A DNA stretch of 64,000 nt from Narthecium ossifragum (Eukaryota; Streptophyta; Magnoliopsida; Dioscoreales; Nartheciaceae), in assembly GCA_963920575.1 (NCBI GenBank), contig OY986972.1:18022502-18086501 (forward strand), given 5' to 3'. The notes beneath the pieces were generated by a model. The model saw only the letters and a program-made list of their open reading frames with translations. It ran no database searches and had not been told where the DNA came from. The translations under genes and the position numbers were made by a program. Below are positions 33,500 through 46,200 of this stretch, piece by piece (the stretch's first letter is position 1; each line of letters begins with the position of its first letter).

Positions 33500-33830
33500 C
33501 ACATGCCACGTGGGCATGTACATTACACATGGTGGAATTAGTAGTGAGGTACCGATGGATTAGATAAAAAATTCGTTACCTCACTATCGATATATGATAT
33601 TCATCGATAATGAGGTACCGATTGATTGATATAGTCCATCGGTACCTCACTATCAATGAACTAGATGAAAGATTCGGTACTTCACTACCGATATATGACA
33701 TGTGTATTCCACATGCTATATATCGATAATAAAGTATCGATTGGTTGATCTAGTAGATCAGTATCTCACTATCGATGGACCAGATGGTTGAATCAATTCC
33801 TCACTACTGATTAAAACCCGTATGCAATGT
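33500..33830. repeat. Foldback repeat with alternating TACCTCACTATCGAT units
   Basis: About seven copies of a roughly 20-bp motif (GAGGTACCGAT and its complement ATCGGTACCTC, with variants) alternate in orientation. The outer parts also match inverted: ATTAGTAGTGAGG at 33538 against CCTCACTACTGATT at 33808. The stretch could fold into a long imperfect hairpin. It looks like a foldback or MITE-like element, with no coding capacity. Confidence 0.55.
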
Positions 33831-34267
33831 ACTGTAGCAAATACACAAATCAGTGCTCAATGTAAAAGAGTATCATGCACTTGACAAAAAAGTGTGGCGT
33901 ATTTAGACTTGCACATTCGAGCCCTGCAATTACTTTCATTTTGAGACGCATCACAGTTCAATGTAAATTATAGTAGATCTTATCACATTCTTATCAACAA
34001 TGAAGTCAAGAAGTATAATCCGTTTATTTGCACTATAGAAAGAGTATCATACAACTAGTCCAAATAAACTTGTCCCAAGTATTGGGAGTTTTAGCAGCAT
34101 AATGATCACATATGATCTATCCTTTTAAGACCAGATGGGAACTTCTCCATCACTAGTGTTTTCAAAACAGTAGATGAACTTGAAACTGCAAGGCTGATTT
34201 TTACACCACGATGCTTTTTAGCCGTCATCGAAATGAGAAACCGATTCTTGGATGGCCAAGGTAGGCA
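33831..34267. other. Downstream flank of the GABA transaminase gene
   Basis: This covers the probable 3' UTR of the minus-strand gene. A candidate AATAAA on the minus strand lies at 34023-34028, about 240 bases after the stop codon. Nothing else is recognised. Confidence 0.4.
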
Positions 34268-37200
34268 CTAATTTTTCTGTGATTTGAGTTCCTGCACTCT
34301 CTCCTCGGTGATCCTCAGGGCTTCTCCATAAATGCTTATCAGCTGAAAAAGAGAATTCAGATGAACAACACATGTAGAAGGTGCATGATGAGGACTAATC
34401 ATTTGACTGAGTTAATTGAATCCATTGGCCCGAAGAAGAATGGCAAGTTAAAAATTAGAATCTAAGAAGCAGCAAAGAGAAGGAAAGCAGTGTACCACCG
34501 AAGCCTGTCGATGATAATTGACATCTTACCTCATCAACTTCTTCTGGAGATATGATAAACGGAGGCGACATCATTATGCTATCCCCAGCAACCCGAACTA
34601 ACATCCCTCGCTTCTCACACTCTGCCCCAAATATAGCCCCGACCCCTGCAGAGGATAGTGAGCTCTTATGAACTTCAGTTTGTCCCATAAATGGTAATTG
34701 TCATTTTAAACAGAAATGTATTTACGAAACCAGATACAGCTGCAAAGTTGACTATTATCTGTTTCCTTTTCTTTTAACTTAATGGTCTAGTTAAATATAA
34801 CTTGCTTAACAAAGTTCCTTACCCCACTCAGAAGGGAACAGGTCATTAGGTGATTTGTTATCTGTAAACTCAGTTCCGAGAATTAATCCCAATCCACGTA
34901 TCTGCATGCGGCAATGTTAGATACATGAATAGTAGTGCCTTGTTGGACATATGAGGGTTTGAAACCATGACAACTGAACCAGGAATGGGTAGTTAAAAGC
35001 ACCTCCCCAATAATTGGACTATCAGAGAAGGCTTTGATACCAGCTTGAAAGCGAGGAGATATAGCCTGAACCTGCTCGACTATGTTTCTTTCCCTGATAA
35101 AGGCATGAGTGAAAAACTGAAGTTTCCAAAAGCATCATAGCAAGTAACAAATCATATATGAAATAATAGGCACAAAGGAAGATTGTGTACTTATAAATCT
35201 TAACTGCTTCTAAAGCAACTGCACATGACACCGGATGCCCTGAGTACGTAAATCCATGAGAAAATGAACCTGAAGGCCACGATATTGCCCATGATATGTT
35301 AGTCCATTTACAGGCAAAGGGAAGTCCGTCAAATTTCAATAACAAAGCACAAAGCTAACCAAGTTTGTTGCTTTGAGAATGTATGACTTCTGAAACTTCA
35401 GGGCTGACAAGTATCGCACCAATGGGAATGTATGCAGATGAAAGAGCCTATAAAACAAGTAGAAGCAAGATGAGCCCATGTTTAAAAACAAGTCATGGGC
35501 TTTTTCTTACTCACTTTCGCCACGGATACAAGGTCAGGCTGGATATTGAACATGTCACATCCAAACATTGTCCCTAGCCTTCCAAATGCAGTAATGACCT
35601 ACAAAAAAAGATAAAACTCCTATTGGTCCGGAATCTGTTTTGGAAGCGTCTTAATAGAGAGTAGGAGCGGTTTATTCCCCTGATGAGAGAAGTGTAGGCA
35701 CCTCATCCGCAATGAAAAGAATATCATATTTCTTTACAACAGCTTGGATCTGTAGTCATTAAATAGGCAAAGAAAACAACTTAGAAGTGCTGCAACCTCA
35801 CTCACTTAATGCCCACAAATTATAATAAAAGCAAAAAACTTCTAACATAAGAAATCTATGGCTATATAATTGCAAAAAATAGAAACAAGGAAGTAAAAGT
35901 AAATTGACTTTCCAATCAGTAATAGGATGTGGTTCGCAGGATTTCTTTGTTGTAAGCAGTGCCAAATGATATGATATATCTTGTCTACATCACAGAATTG
36001 ATTTGTTTTGCTAGTATACTTTTTCTAAGCATAAGGTAACTTGATTTTCATCGTTCTCCCTGCAGCCAGAAGCTTTAACTTGAACATTCAAATAAATTAT
36101 CTCATGTCTACATGCATAAGCATATTCCACTCATGTGCCCGCATGCATGAATACAAAGATGAAGAGATGAAATATAGAACTGAATAAGATGGGAATGTTC
36201 ACCTTCTCGAAATAGGTTTTTGGCGGAGGGATAACACCTCCAGCACCCATGACAGGCTCAGCAATGAATGCCGCAATCTGGAACATCCAACATACATCAA
36301 TAGCAATAATCACCTTCTGACAGCTAAATCTTCAGCTATTAAGGCAAGTTACATGGAGAAAGAGTTACAGTGTCTGGGCCCTCCTTGAGAATAAGGTCTT
36401 CTAAGTTTTTGGCTTGCCTGCTTGAGAACTCCTCCTCCGTCTCACCTGGAACTCATTTTAATTATTCTTTCAACGAGAACCGATGAATGTTTTCGGTAAA
36501 CATTAAGAGATTACCTGGAAGATGGAAGCGCCAGTAGTGTGGACAATCTGTGTGCAGGACAAATGGCGCAGGCAGATCAAACTTTTGATGTAGGGCAGGG
36601 AGTCTGACAAGAACACAATCTTAGAAATCAGAAGTAAACCATAAAAAGGATGAAGGGAGAAAAAAATGCTACCAACTTCTAACAACTAAAAGCTGATCCT
36701 TAGAAGGTTGCAACTATATCCAAAGCTCAAGCTGACCAAATAAAGCAAATAATGCCAATATACTTACCCAGAAAGACTAGCAGATATCAATGTCGATCCA
36801 TGGTACCTGAAAACTCGCAAAAAGTAAGAGGAGTTGCTTGAGAATATTCACTTCAGACAGGACGGAACTGAGGTACTTGCACAGAAAAGAATCTATGAGA
36901 TATAACAAAATTGGAAAAGAACTCACGATTTCATTCTCGCAATGAATTTCTTCTTATTTGGCCTTCCCAATGCATTGTTGTAATACCACACCAGTTTAAC
37001 CTACATGTACATAACTTGGTGTCGGTTCAAGAAAGAAACAGGATTTCTGACTAGAATTCACTTGCATAGGTTCTAAAAAGGACAGTCCAAGAACTTCAAG
37101 TATGGCTGATAAATTCCTCAAGGAAAGAAAGCGGAAGTGGTGGCACAAAGTAGGTCGGTAAGTATGGCGAAGTGAGAAATAGAATAAGCTCACATCAGAG

Positions 37201-40200
37201 AGAGCGAGGAAGGGGAGTGCGAAAGTGCAAAAGTGAACGGGGAAGGGGAGTGCGCTGGAGGCCGGCAGGGGTGCCGGCCTCTGAGAGCCCTGGAGCGATC
37301 TTCCAGCGTCTCTCCACGGAATGTCGCTGGAACCCGGCGCTCGAGAGGAGGCTGAGAGAACTTGAGAAAGCTTGGGAGACTCCCAATCAAGGAAGGAACA
37401 TTGAGGGGACCACAGCTTCTGTGGCCCAAGATAGAATGGGAGCAACTGAGGGGAACCCAAGGCTTTCCTATGCTGGAGCCATTGGGGACTTTAGGAGACA
37501 CTCCCTAGTCTCTAAAGAGGAGGTGGAAGCCATTGCACAGAGATCATCCGAGAAAGCAATTTTCCACCTATCTGAAGTCCAGGAATGCGAAAAGATATGG
37601 GAATTTGCTCTGTTCGGCCGCTTCGTCGGAGGGAGGATGGAGATTGAGTTCCTCCGGAGGAAACTCAAGATACTTTGGAAGACTGCAGCCCCCTTCTCAG
37701 TGGCTGCCATGTCTCATGGGGTGTATCTGTTAAACTTTAACTCTTTGGAGGATATGACCAAAGTACTCACTGGTAGCCCATGGTCGGTCGCCGGACACAT
37801 GCTATCCCTCATTAGGTGGCGCCCATGCTTCAAGCCATCACCGGACTGTTTTGATAAGGCACCAGTCTGGATACGCCTTCCTAATGTACCATCAGAGCAC
37901 CAAAATAGGAAGTCCTTGATCTATATTTCCTCCTTCGCTGGAACCCCACTGGTGGTTGACCTCTCTGCAGACCCAGTGGAGAAGTGCAGATTTGTTAGGG
38001 TGTGTGTTGAGGTCAACTTGAATGAAGCAGTTAGATCTGGCATCAATGTGAACGTAGTAAATGAAGGGGTCATTACTCGTTCATTCTATCAACCATTCCA
38101 TTATGAAAGAGTTATCATATGTGAATCATGTGGACGTATCGGCCATACCAGAGGTGTGTGTCGTTTCCCACCGGTTTTCTTGCAAGAGGGAGCTCCCGTC
38201 GCTGCACAGGTACCCATGGATCAGTCATCGGCCATGAAGCACGCGGTGTGCTCCGATCCTTCGTTTACTCAGCTGACGGGAGGTATTTAAGCTAACACCA
38301 CATAGGCCTCTTTCCAGACGCTGAGAGCACCACCGCCTAATCCGGCAAACCCCGATGACCACGGCGGATGGATGGTGGTGGCTCGACCACAACGACGGCA
38401 AAAACTTGACGTCATGAAACAACAGAATGTACAAAGAGGTCCTATCTGGAGGGTGATTGAGAAAGGGAAAAGCCTGGCCACAAGCATACCTCAACCTACT
38501 GAAGCGACAGGCCGCGGATTGCTTCCTCTGCCAAAAGATCTGCGATCTTTCTCTACTCCTTCCTCCTCTGCAAGGCCACTCTCTCCCAACCACTCTTTCC
38601 GCCGCCCCCTTCCTTCTCCTAGGGAACCGGGTTCTCCCCCTTGCCTTACCAAGCAGCTGGGCTCACCAACCACACACCCTCCCCTGGTATCACTCCAACC
38701 TCCACCCTCTTCACACCCTTTGCCCGGTGGATCTATTTCCTCCCTCTGTAATCCATCCCCTTTTCCCCTTTTAACCCATCAAACCGGTCACCCTCACCTA
38801 CCCAGTAAATCTAAACCGCCTTTAGAACCTTCCTTTAACTCTGTGCCATTGGATTTATCCATTCATACCTCCAATCCCATTTCTTCCCCACATACCTCTT
38901 TTAATCCCTTCACCTCAATAATACCAATTGAGCCCCCCCTAATCATTCTCCACCTCAACATCCTACTCTTGCCACTTCCCCTACCTTTGCCACGGGGGAG
39001 CCCCCATCCTCCTCTTCCTTTAGACCTCTTGACACTATGGAGAATCAACAGGTGGTCAACGAGTCAAACACATTTCTTGGGACTGATGCGTGCTCACACC
39101 TGGGCCCAGGGGACCTCCCACGCATACAGAAGCATGCAGAAGAAGCTTCCAACATGAGGACCCGGAGCCAGGCCCATGGACTTCTGATAGATAGCTCCTC
39201 TCTTCATCACCCCTCCTTACTTGGTATCTCTCCTGATATTATTGAAACCGGGGACCCTCTTTCTGCTCCAGTCATCCCTGCAAAGCTCATAGAGGAGATA
39301 TCTGCTATAGCTGATGAGTGCATTAAAATTGGGCCCGCCTCTGAGGGGCCTCGAGAGATTATCCTGGTCCCTGTACCTCCCATGATCAAGTATCTAACCT
39401 CAGGGAGGAACATTCGAGGTTAGAGGCTACATTTATAGGTGCTCTCACCTCTGCAAAACCGATCTCATTGACATGCTCTTCCTCCTTACCTTCCTTACAT
39501 GTTGAAGAAGTGGAAGTTGAAGATGGTTCTGATGCTGACGAGGATCTACCAGGGAGGACTTTCCCTGGATCACAACCTGCCCAATGTTAAAGATCCTCTG
39601 CTGGAACATCCGGGGAGCAGGCCTAGGCGTTCTCTCCTTCTCTGCCGGCGACTTTTCCAAGACGCTAACCTACAGTTCCTCTTTCTTATTGATGTTCTTT
39701 TGCAGGATGAACACCTTGCTGAGCTTCGTATTCGGCTGGGGAATCAACTTGGTATCTTCCTCCTTCCGGCGTTGGGCCGGAAAGGAGGTATTCTTGCGGT
39801 ATGGCGGCTGAGGTATGGCTTGATAGCATGGCCGGCCCCTTCTCCTCAAGCCATCCATGGTCTTATCTCATCAAACTCGGAAGGTCGTTGGATTATTACT
39901 GTGGCGTATGCGGCTCGGAACGCCAGGGAGCGGCGGGCTTTGTGGCATACTACTTCCCTGTTGTCCTCTGTGGAGCTACCGCATCTAGTTGTGGGAGACC
40001 TGAATGTATCTATCTCGCCAGAGGAGAAGAAGGGGGGTAGTCCTTTCCAGTTCTCAAGGGGAGTTATGGATTTAATGGAGTTCTTGTTGAATAATGAGTT
40101 ATATGACCTTGGATTTGTTGGTCAGACATTTACCTGGTGTAATCAGCAATATGGGGACGCTAGAATTCTCAAGAGACTTGACCGTGCCTTAGGGAATGAG

Positions 40201-43200
40201 CGGTGGCGTATGGCGTTTCCAACTATGGAAGTCAGACACCTCGCTCGAATTGCCTCAGATCATTGCCCTCTGGTGATCGCTGAGAAAGGAGATATACAGC
40301 ATTCAGGGCCGGGTATCTTCAGACTGCGGAACCAATTCCTTTTGTCCCCAGCATTCTCCTCATTTGTGAAGTGGATTTGGGATTCTTCTGGGCGAGGAAA
40401 TGCAAGTTTTGACCTTCAGGAGAGGCTGAAGTTTCTGAAGGTAGAGGTAAAGCGGTGGAGTAAGTCCGAAGAAGTTGGAGCAGCCACTCGAACTCGTCTC
40501 GTCTCGAGTAGTTTGGAGGAGTTGTATACTCAAGAGGATATGTATGGGATTCCAGTTGAGGATCAACAGTCCATGAGAGCAAGGGAGAATATGCTAGAGG
40601 CGTTGTTTTGCCAACAGGAGGTTGTACGGTCCCAGGCGTCGCGCTGCTCTTGGCTTCGTCACGGGGACTCTAATTCTGCTATCTTTCATAAGATGGTTAA
40701 CCCAAGTTCTCACCGGTCTCCTATCCGACAGTTACTTATGGACGATGGATCTATCCTAGAGGATACTAAAGATATCGGTCGAGCATTCTCCTCCTTCTCG
40801 GATTTGTGGAAGGATGATGGGGAATATGAAGACCTATCTTGGCTGAGCTTGCCGGTGATTTCTGAAGAGTGGGCCGCTTCCCTCTCCGCAGATGTAACAG
40901 GTGACGAGGTTATGGATGCCATGAGGTCCCTTGGTGCTGATAGATGCGCAGGACCTGATGGATACTCGGCAGAGTTCTTTAAGATATATTGGCCGATTGT
41001 GGGGCAAGGAGTAACGGAAGTGATCTTGTGATTTTTCAGAACCTTATCAAAGCCAGCTGGGTGGAACTGCTAATTTGTGTCTTTGATTCCAAAGTGCAAT
41101 ATTCCAGAGAAGATCAAGGACTATAGACCGATTAGCCTGTGTAACACCCTATATAAGATTATCTCTACGATCTTGGCATGAAGGTTGACAGTAGTCCTTC
41201 CTGGAATTATAGGTGCTGAGCAGTCTGTATTTGTCCATGGGCGAAGCATTCATGATAATGTGGCTTTAGCACAAGAGTTGATGCATTCAATGGCTAAGGC
41301 AAACAGATGAGATCCGGGTATGGCTTTGAAGCTAGATATTCGCTCCGCCTATGATTCGGTCAGATGGAGGTATTTAGAGGATATCATGAAGACTATGGGT
41401 TTTCCAAGCAGATGGTGCTCATGGGTGATGGCTTGTACATCTACACCATCTTTCTCATTCATTGTCAATGGTCAAACCCACGGTCAGGTGTTCCCTCAAA
41501 GAGGAATCCGACAGGGGATCCCCTCTCGCCATTCTTATTTACTATTGTTCAGTGTGGGCTATCTGCAACATTGACACATTGCTCTCGAGGGCTAAAGGGT
41601 GTTCAGTTTCCAGGATCGTCTATTCATGTGTCGCATTTATTGCATGCGGACGATTGTCTGGTGTTCACTGATGTGTCTATTACTGAGGCCAGATCTGTGT
41701 GTAGAATCTTTAAATGGTATCACAGAATTTCTGGGCTTTCCCTTAATCCTGTGAAATCAAGTGTGCAATTCTCTGATTCTATTCCCCCGAGTAGAAGACA
41801 GTGGATCTACAGACAGTTAGGAATGCCTGAAGTTTCTGGAACTTGGAGATATCTTGGGTTGCCTATAAGTGGGGGGAAATTACATGCAACAGACTTCTCC
41901 TCTGTCATTGATGCGGTTGCAAATCGGATCTCTCGATGAGGTGGTGCGAAGTTGGTGTTTCCAGGAAAGGTAACTCTACTTCGTCATGTTTTACAGGCAT
42001 TACCAGTCTATCTTATGTCCTCTACAGAGATACCAAAAGGAGTGCTCTGTAAGGTGACACGTCTGAGTCGATCCTTCCTGTGGGATGGGAGAAGGTCTGG
42101 TTCATCGGTTGTCAGATGGGATACTGTATGTGCTCAAACTGAAGATAGAGGTTTGGGGCTACGACATCTTCCAACTTGGCAGAGGGCCCTTCGGATGGTT
42201 AGGGCGGCGAAGTTATTTCCGTCCGAGCAGTCCCTTTGGAAACTGGTTGTGAAAGCCAAGTATAATTGGCGAGGGGTGCTCCCACTGAACACTCCTTGTA
42301 GAAATGCCTCCCCTTCTTGGCGTTCTATATGTAGGGCTGTCAAAGATCTATGTGACTATGTTCTGTGGTCTCCTGGGCGGCAAGTAAAGTATCTGTTATG
42401 CATGACTGGTGGATTATGGACTTATCGATGGATAGGAAACCAACCCTTGTCAACATCGAGAGGATTTTGGACAGGATGCTTGTGGGGAAATTGATCAACT
42501 CGGATGGGAGGTGGAGGAGACGCCTTATCAATAGCCTTTTCTCTCAGGAGATTGCAGACCAAATTTGTGTCTTGGATCTTTCTGCAGGTGATGATGCTTT
42601 GTGGTCCTTGGATAGTAGAGGTATGTTGTCCTCCAAATCTGCATATTTTAATATGTATTCGATACTGGTTCTTCCTTGCCTTCCTTCCCTTCTTTTCGCT
42701 GGGACAGTATTTGGCATGGCCCCTTTGGCCCGAGAATTAAAACCTTTCTCTGGCGGTTTATTCACAATAAAATCCCATCCTTGGAGGTGCTTGGGAGGTT
42801 TGGAGTGGATGGATCAACCAACTGCCCTAGGTGCTCAGAGGCAGTTGAGTCTGTCGATCACTTGTTTTTTGGATGTCCATACTCCGCTCAAGTTTGGCAT
42901 CAGATGTTTTGGAGAGATACTCATGTTAGGCGCACTTCGACTTGGAGGTCATGGGAAAATATATTGCTGGCTTCTTCCTCGTCTCCAGAAGTTTGTGATC
43001 GTAAATCTAGAATTGGCTATGCTCTTTGGGAGATTTGGAAGAGTAGGAATCGATGGGTCTTTCATGGTGCTGATCCATCGCCATGGGAGGTTGCAAGATC
43101 GGCATCCTGGCATGCTAGGGAGTGGATCCTCAGATCCAAGGCAATTCATACAGGGAGTTTTGTTGGGGCGCCTAGACGAAGATTGCCTATGGTGAGGACG

Positions 43201-46200
43201 GACGCCGCGATAGGTTAGGACGGCCATGTGGGCTTTGGGCGGTTGGTCTGGATCTTGAAGGGGATGTTGCTTGGGTAGCGGCGGAGAGGGCCCTTCTCTT
43301 GCATTTTTGAAGCAGAACTTATGGCCTTGGTATGTGGGTTCAGAAGACTATGGGATCAGGGGATCAGGGGATCAGGCATGCCATCTTTGAACTGGACTCT
43401 CGGGATGTCGTTAGCTGCCTCAACGGCAGGAGGCGATGGCCGAACCATTTAGCGTCTATTACCCAAAAGGTTTGCTGGGAACCGGCAAAATTTAGGGGGA
43501 TTGTTTTAGTTTATCTTCCCAGGACTTGTAATGGAATCGCTGATTCGTTAGCCAGAATGGGGAAGGATTTGACTAATCCGATATTCTGGGCTAAGGACTC
43601 AGGTACTCCGCCTCCTGTGGATATTACTACCTTCGTGTAGTTAGCTTGTCTTCCTCCCATGCTTGTAATCTTTTTACTGTGTTTGACAGCCTTTGGCTCA
43701 ACTTGTCAAAAAAAAAAAAAGTAGGTTGGTAAGTGAAACTTCATTGGCTATGGGGGAATTAGTTTTGAGAAAAGTAGACATGTATCACCAAGATTATTAC
43801 CAATTTATGGCTGGAAAGATGAAGTAAAGGCTGGGATATTGTGGAACCAGAATCCTTCCAGAGGCACTAGCTAGATGCAAATACTTAGAATACACCATAG
43901 CCCCTCATATACACTCTGACTATGAATGACTATATGGTACATGCGCATGCTCGATGTTACTTAAGCATACAAGTGGCACCGAATTGCCTTCTTCAGTAGG
44001 ATTGTGAACAATGATTGCAGCTGTATCAGATATTTGGGCTACACCATCTCCTCTACTGCAGGTTAAAATGCAGTAAAGATTCACAGACTAAAAAATTGAG
44101 ATCGCCCAATAAGTGATGCAAATCCCCAACAAGCCATTCTCAAAGGGCTTGTAATTCGTTCCAAACTTGATTATAGCAAGCACACACCTCAGAACTCTTA
44201 AAAATACTCCCAGTCTCGTCACTTAATCAATAACCCAAAAAAGAAATTCTTGTTGCATATTCCTCAAGCTCCGATCCTTCAAAGATTAAGATATTATTCC
44301 TGCTCAAGAGCATGATTTTTCACCTCAAGAAATTTGAAACTCCAGTTACTTTATGAATTCCATTCAATTATTCAAGCCTAATCGCATTTTAAGACGGATA
44401 CAATGGATGCTGAGACTTTCTAGACTACAATTTGATTCCTATTAATCAAATCGCCTCAATGACCCGAAGAAAGGAAACCATACGACATTAAGTGTTGCTG
44501 TGGTTCGTGTCTTAGTTAACACATCAAAGAATTGACCATCTACTGAGTTTGTGTTGTCTTATAGGTTACAAAGCAAGCCGGGTGATACTTGGTCTCCATG
44601 GGTCGTCTTCCTGAGAGAACCATATTCCTTAAGTGCATTAATTATAAGATATTAGATTTATAATTACTTGTACACAATATCAAATTACCATCTACTGAGC
44701 TCATGTTATCTTCTAGGTCACAAAGCAAGTCGAGTAAGATCTCCATGGTTTGTCTTCTTGAGAAAACCATATTCTTCAAATACAGCAATTACGAGATATT
44801 ATAAATTTGAAGCATCAAATGACCTTAGCAAGCTGGGTGTTGACATGCACAAAAGAAGAGACATCAACAAAAGGCATGACAAATGGAAGACGAATATGGA
44901 TTGCGACTGAAAGAGTAATATATATCCACTAGCTTGCTCTCTAACATACTACCAGTATTCTTTTACTTTCCAACAGGGATAAAAGTTCAAAAACAATTTC
45001 ATGATAACATTGTTAGATACACAAGCATCAAGCATGCCCTGATATGAATGAACCTTGAATCGAAGGGCAATTTTAGAAATCTATGAAACACAGTACTGAA
45101 GATGGTTATTTGTCACAAATGTAGCTAGAAAGAAATGTTGTTTATATATATGATTCCAACAGCCCTTGGCTACACTTTCTTCTTTTAGCCCCGACTTATA
45201 TATGCTTTCACAGAATGGTTTGTGACAGCACCTGGTTCTTAACAAAGACATTTCGAGTAGAATCTCAGAAAAGGAATCAATTTCACAGCCTGGTGCAGGG
45301 TTGATGCTTGTTGGTAACCAGCTACGGAATAGAAGTCAACTTTAAGCCGCAAAAAGAAATTACAATCAACATAAGAAATAGATACTTTCTTCCTAATGAG
45401 TATCTGTACTCAATGGCAGTATGGGTTGTGGTCTCTTCAAGTAGCATCTACTGGGAACATCATACACCTGCCCTATACTTAGCAAGGTAGATGAGAAAGT
45501 AGCTTAATTACTCTGCAAAGGAGTTCCTAGTTTCCAATACTCTTAGAAACCACTGAACTACTACGATAGCCATAAATGAGGATACTCAATATTATCACAA
45601 AGAGGAGGAACAGACATAAGAAACATATCACTGGCTTTGGCATACTCAGCACAAACAACATGCTTTCTTTGAGGGAATTATGAGAACAATTGGATGAATA
45701 GAGTCAGTCTCAGGTTTGAGGTGTGTTGGTCTTATGCAGGCTAATGCAACGGAACGAAATACACTAATGGGGGAATGCTTAAAAGTTTAAACAGCTCTCT
45801 CTGATAGTAAAACAGACCTGAGTATCATTAGCCTCTGAACCACCATTGGTGAAGAAGACCTTTTCCATCTTTCGGGCGGTAAAAAGCTCAAGAAGTTCCT
45901 TTGCAAGATCCTGTAATAGAAACAATGCAGAATAATCTCCAAACACCATCTAAGAGTAAGATTCAAGAGATAGCAGCAAATGATGCATCAAGGAAAATAA
46001 AACTCGACAAAACAACTTTTGAGTGCAACAAAATAAATTCCCATCGCACATTAGGTCCACTTATTGTGTACTTCTAATTCATCGATAACAACCTTGGCCC
46101 AGTCATGAGAGAGCTACATACCGTCTCTCAGGGTCATGCTAAAAGATGGATAAGAAATCTATCTAATACCTGGACTCCTCTTTGACTTTGTAGTTTGTAT

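Larger units (their letters stand above)
37164..43717 (+). mobile_element. Full-length L1-like LINE in intron 6 of GABA-T
   Basis: A 17-bp target duplication, AAAGTAGGTYGGTAAGT, flanks it (37147-37163 and 43718-43734, one mismatch). The 3' end has a run of about 13 A residues (43708-43720). Inside lie ORF1 with a zinc knuckle and ORF2 with endonuclease, reverse transcriptase, a zinc-finger region and RNase H, as in plant L1 elements. It is about 6.55 kb and inserted opposite to the host gene. Both ORFs are broken, so it is inactive. Confidence 0.93.

Noticed and set aside
35022..35345. Single-exon reading of GABA-T segments as small separate proteins (also 36131-36313, 34455-34688)
   Set aside because: These frames run through introns; the spliced 19-exon model explains them.
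38225..38593. Minus-strand Arg-rich frames opposite LINE ORF1
   Set aside because: Antisense of the proline-rich tail of ORF1; no support.
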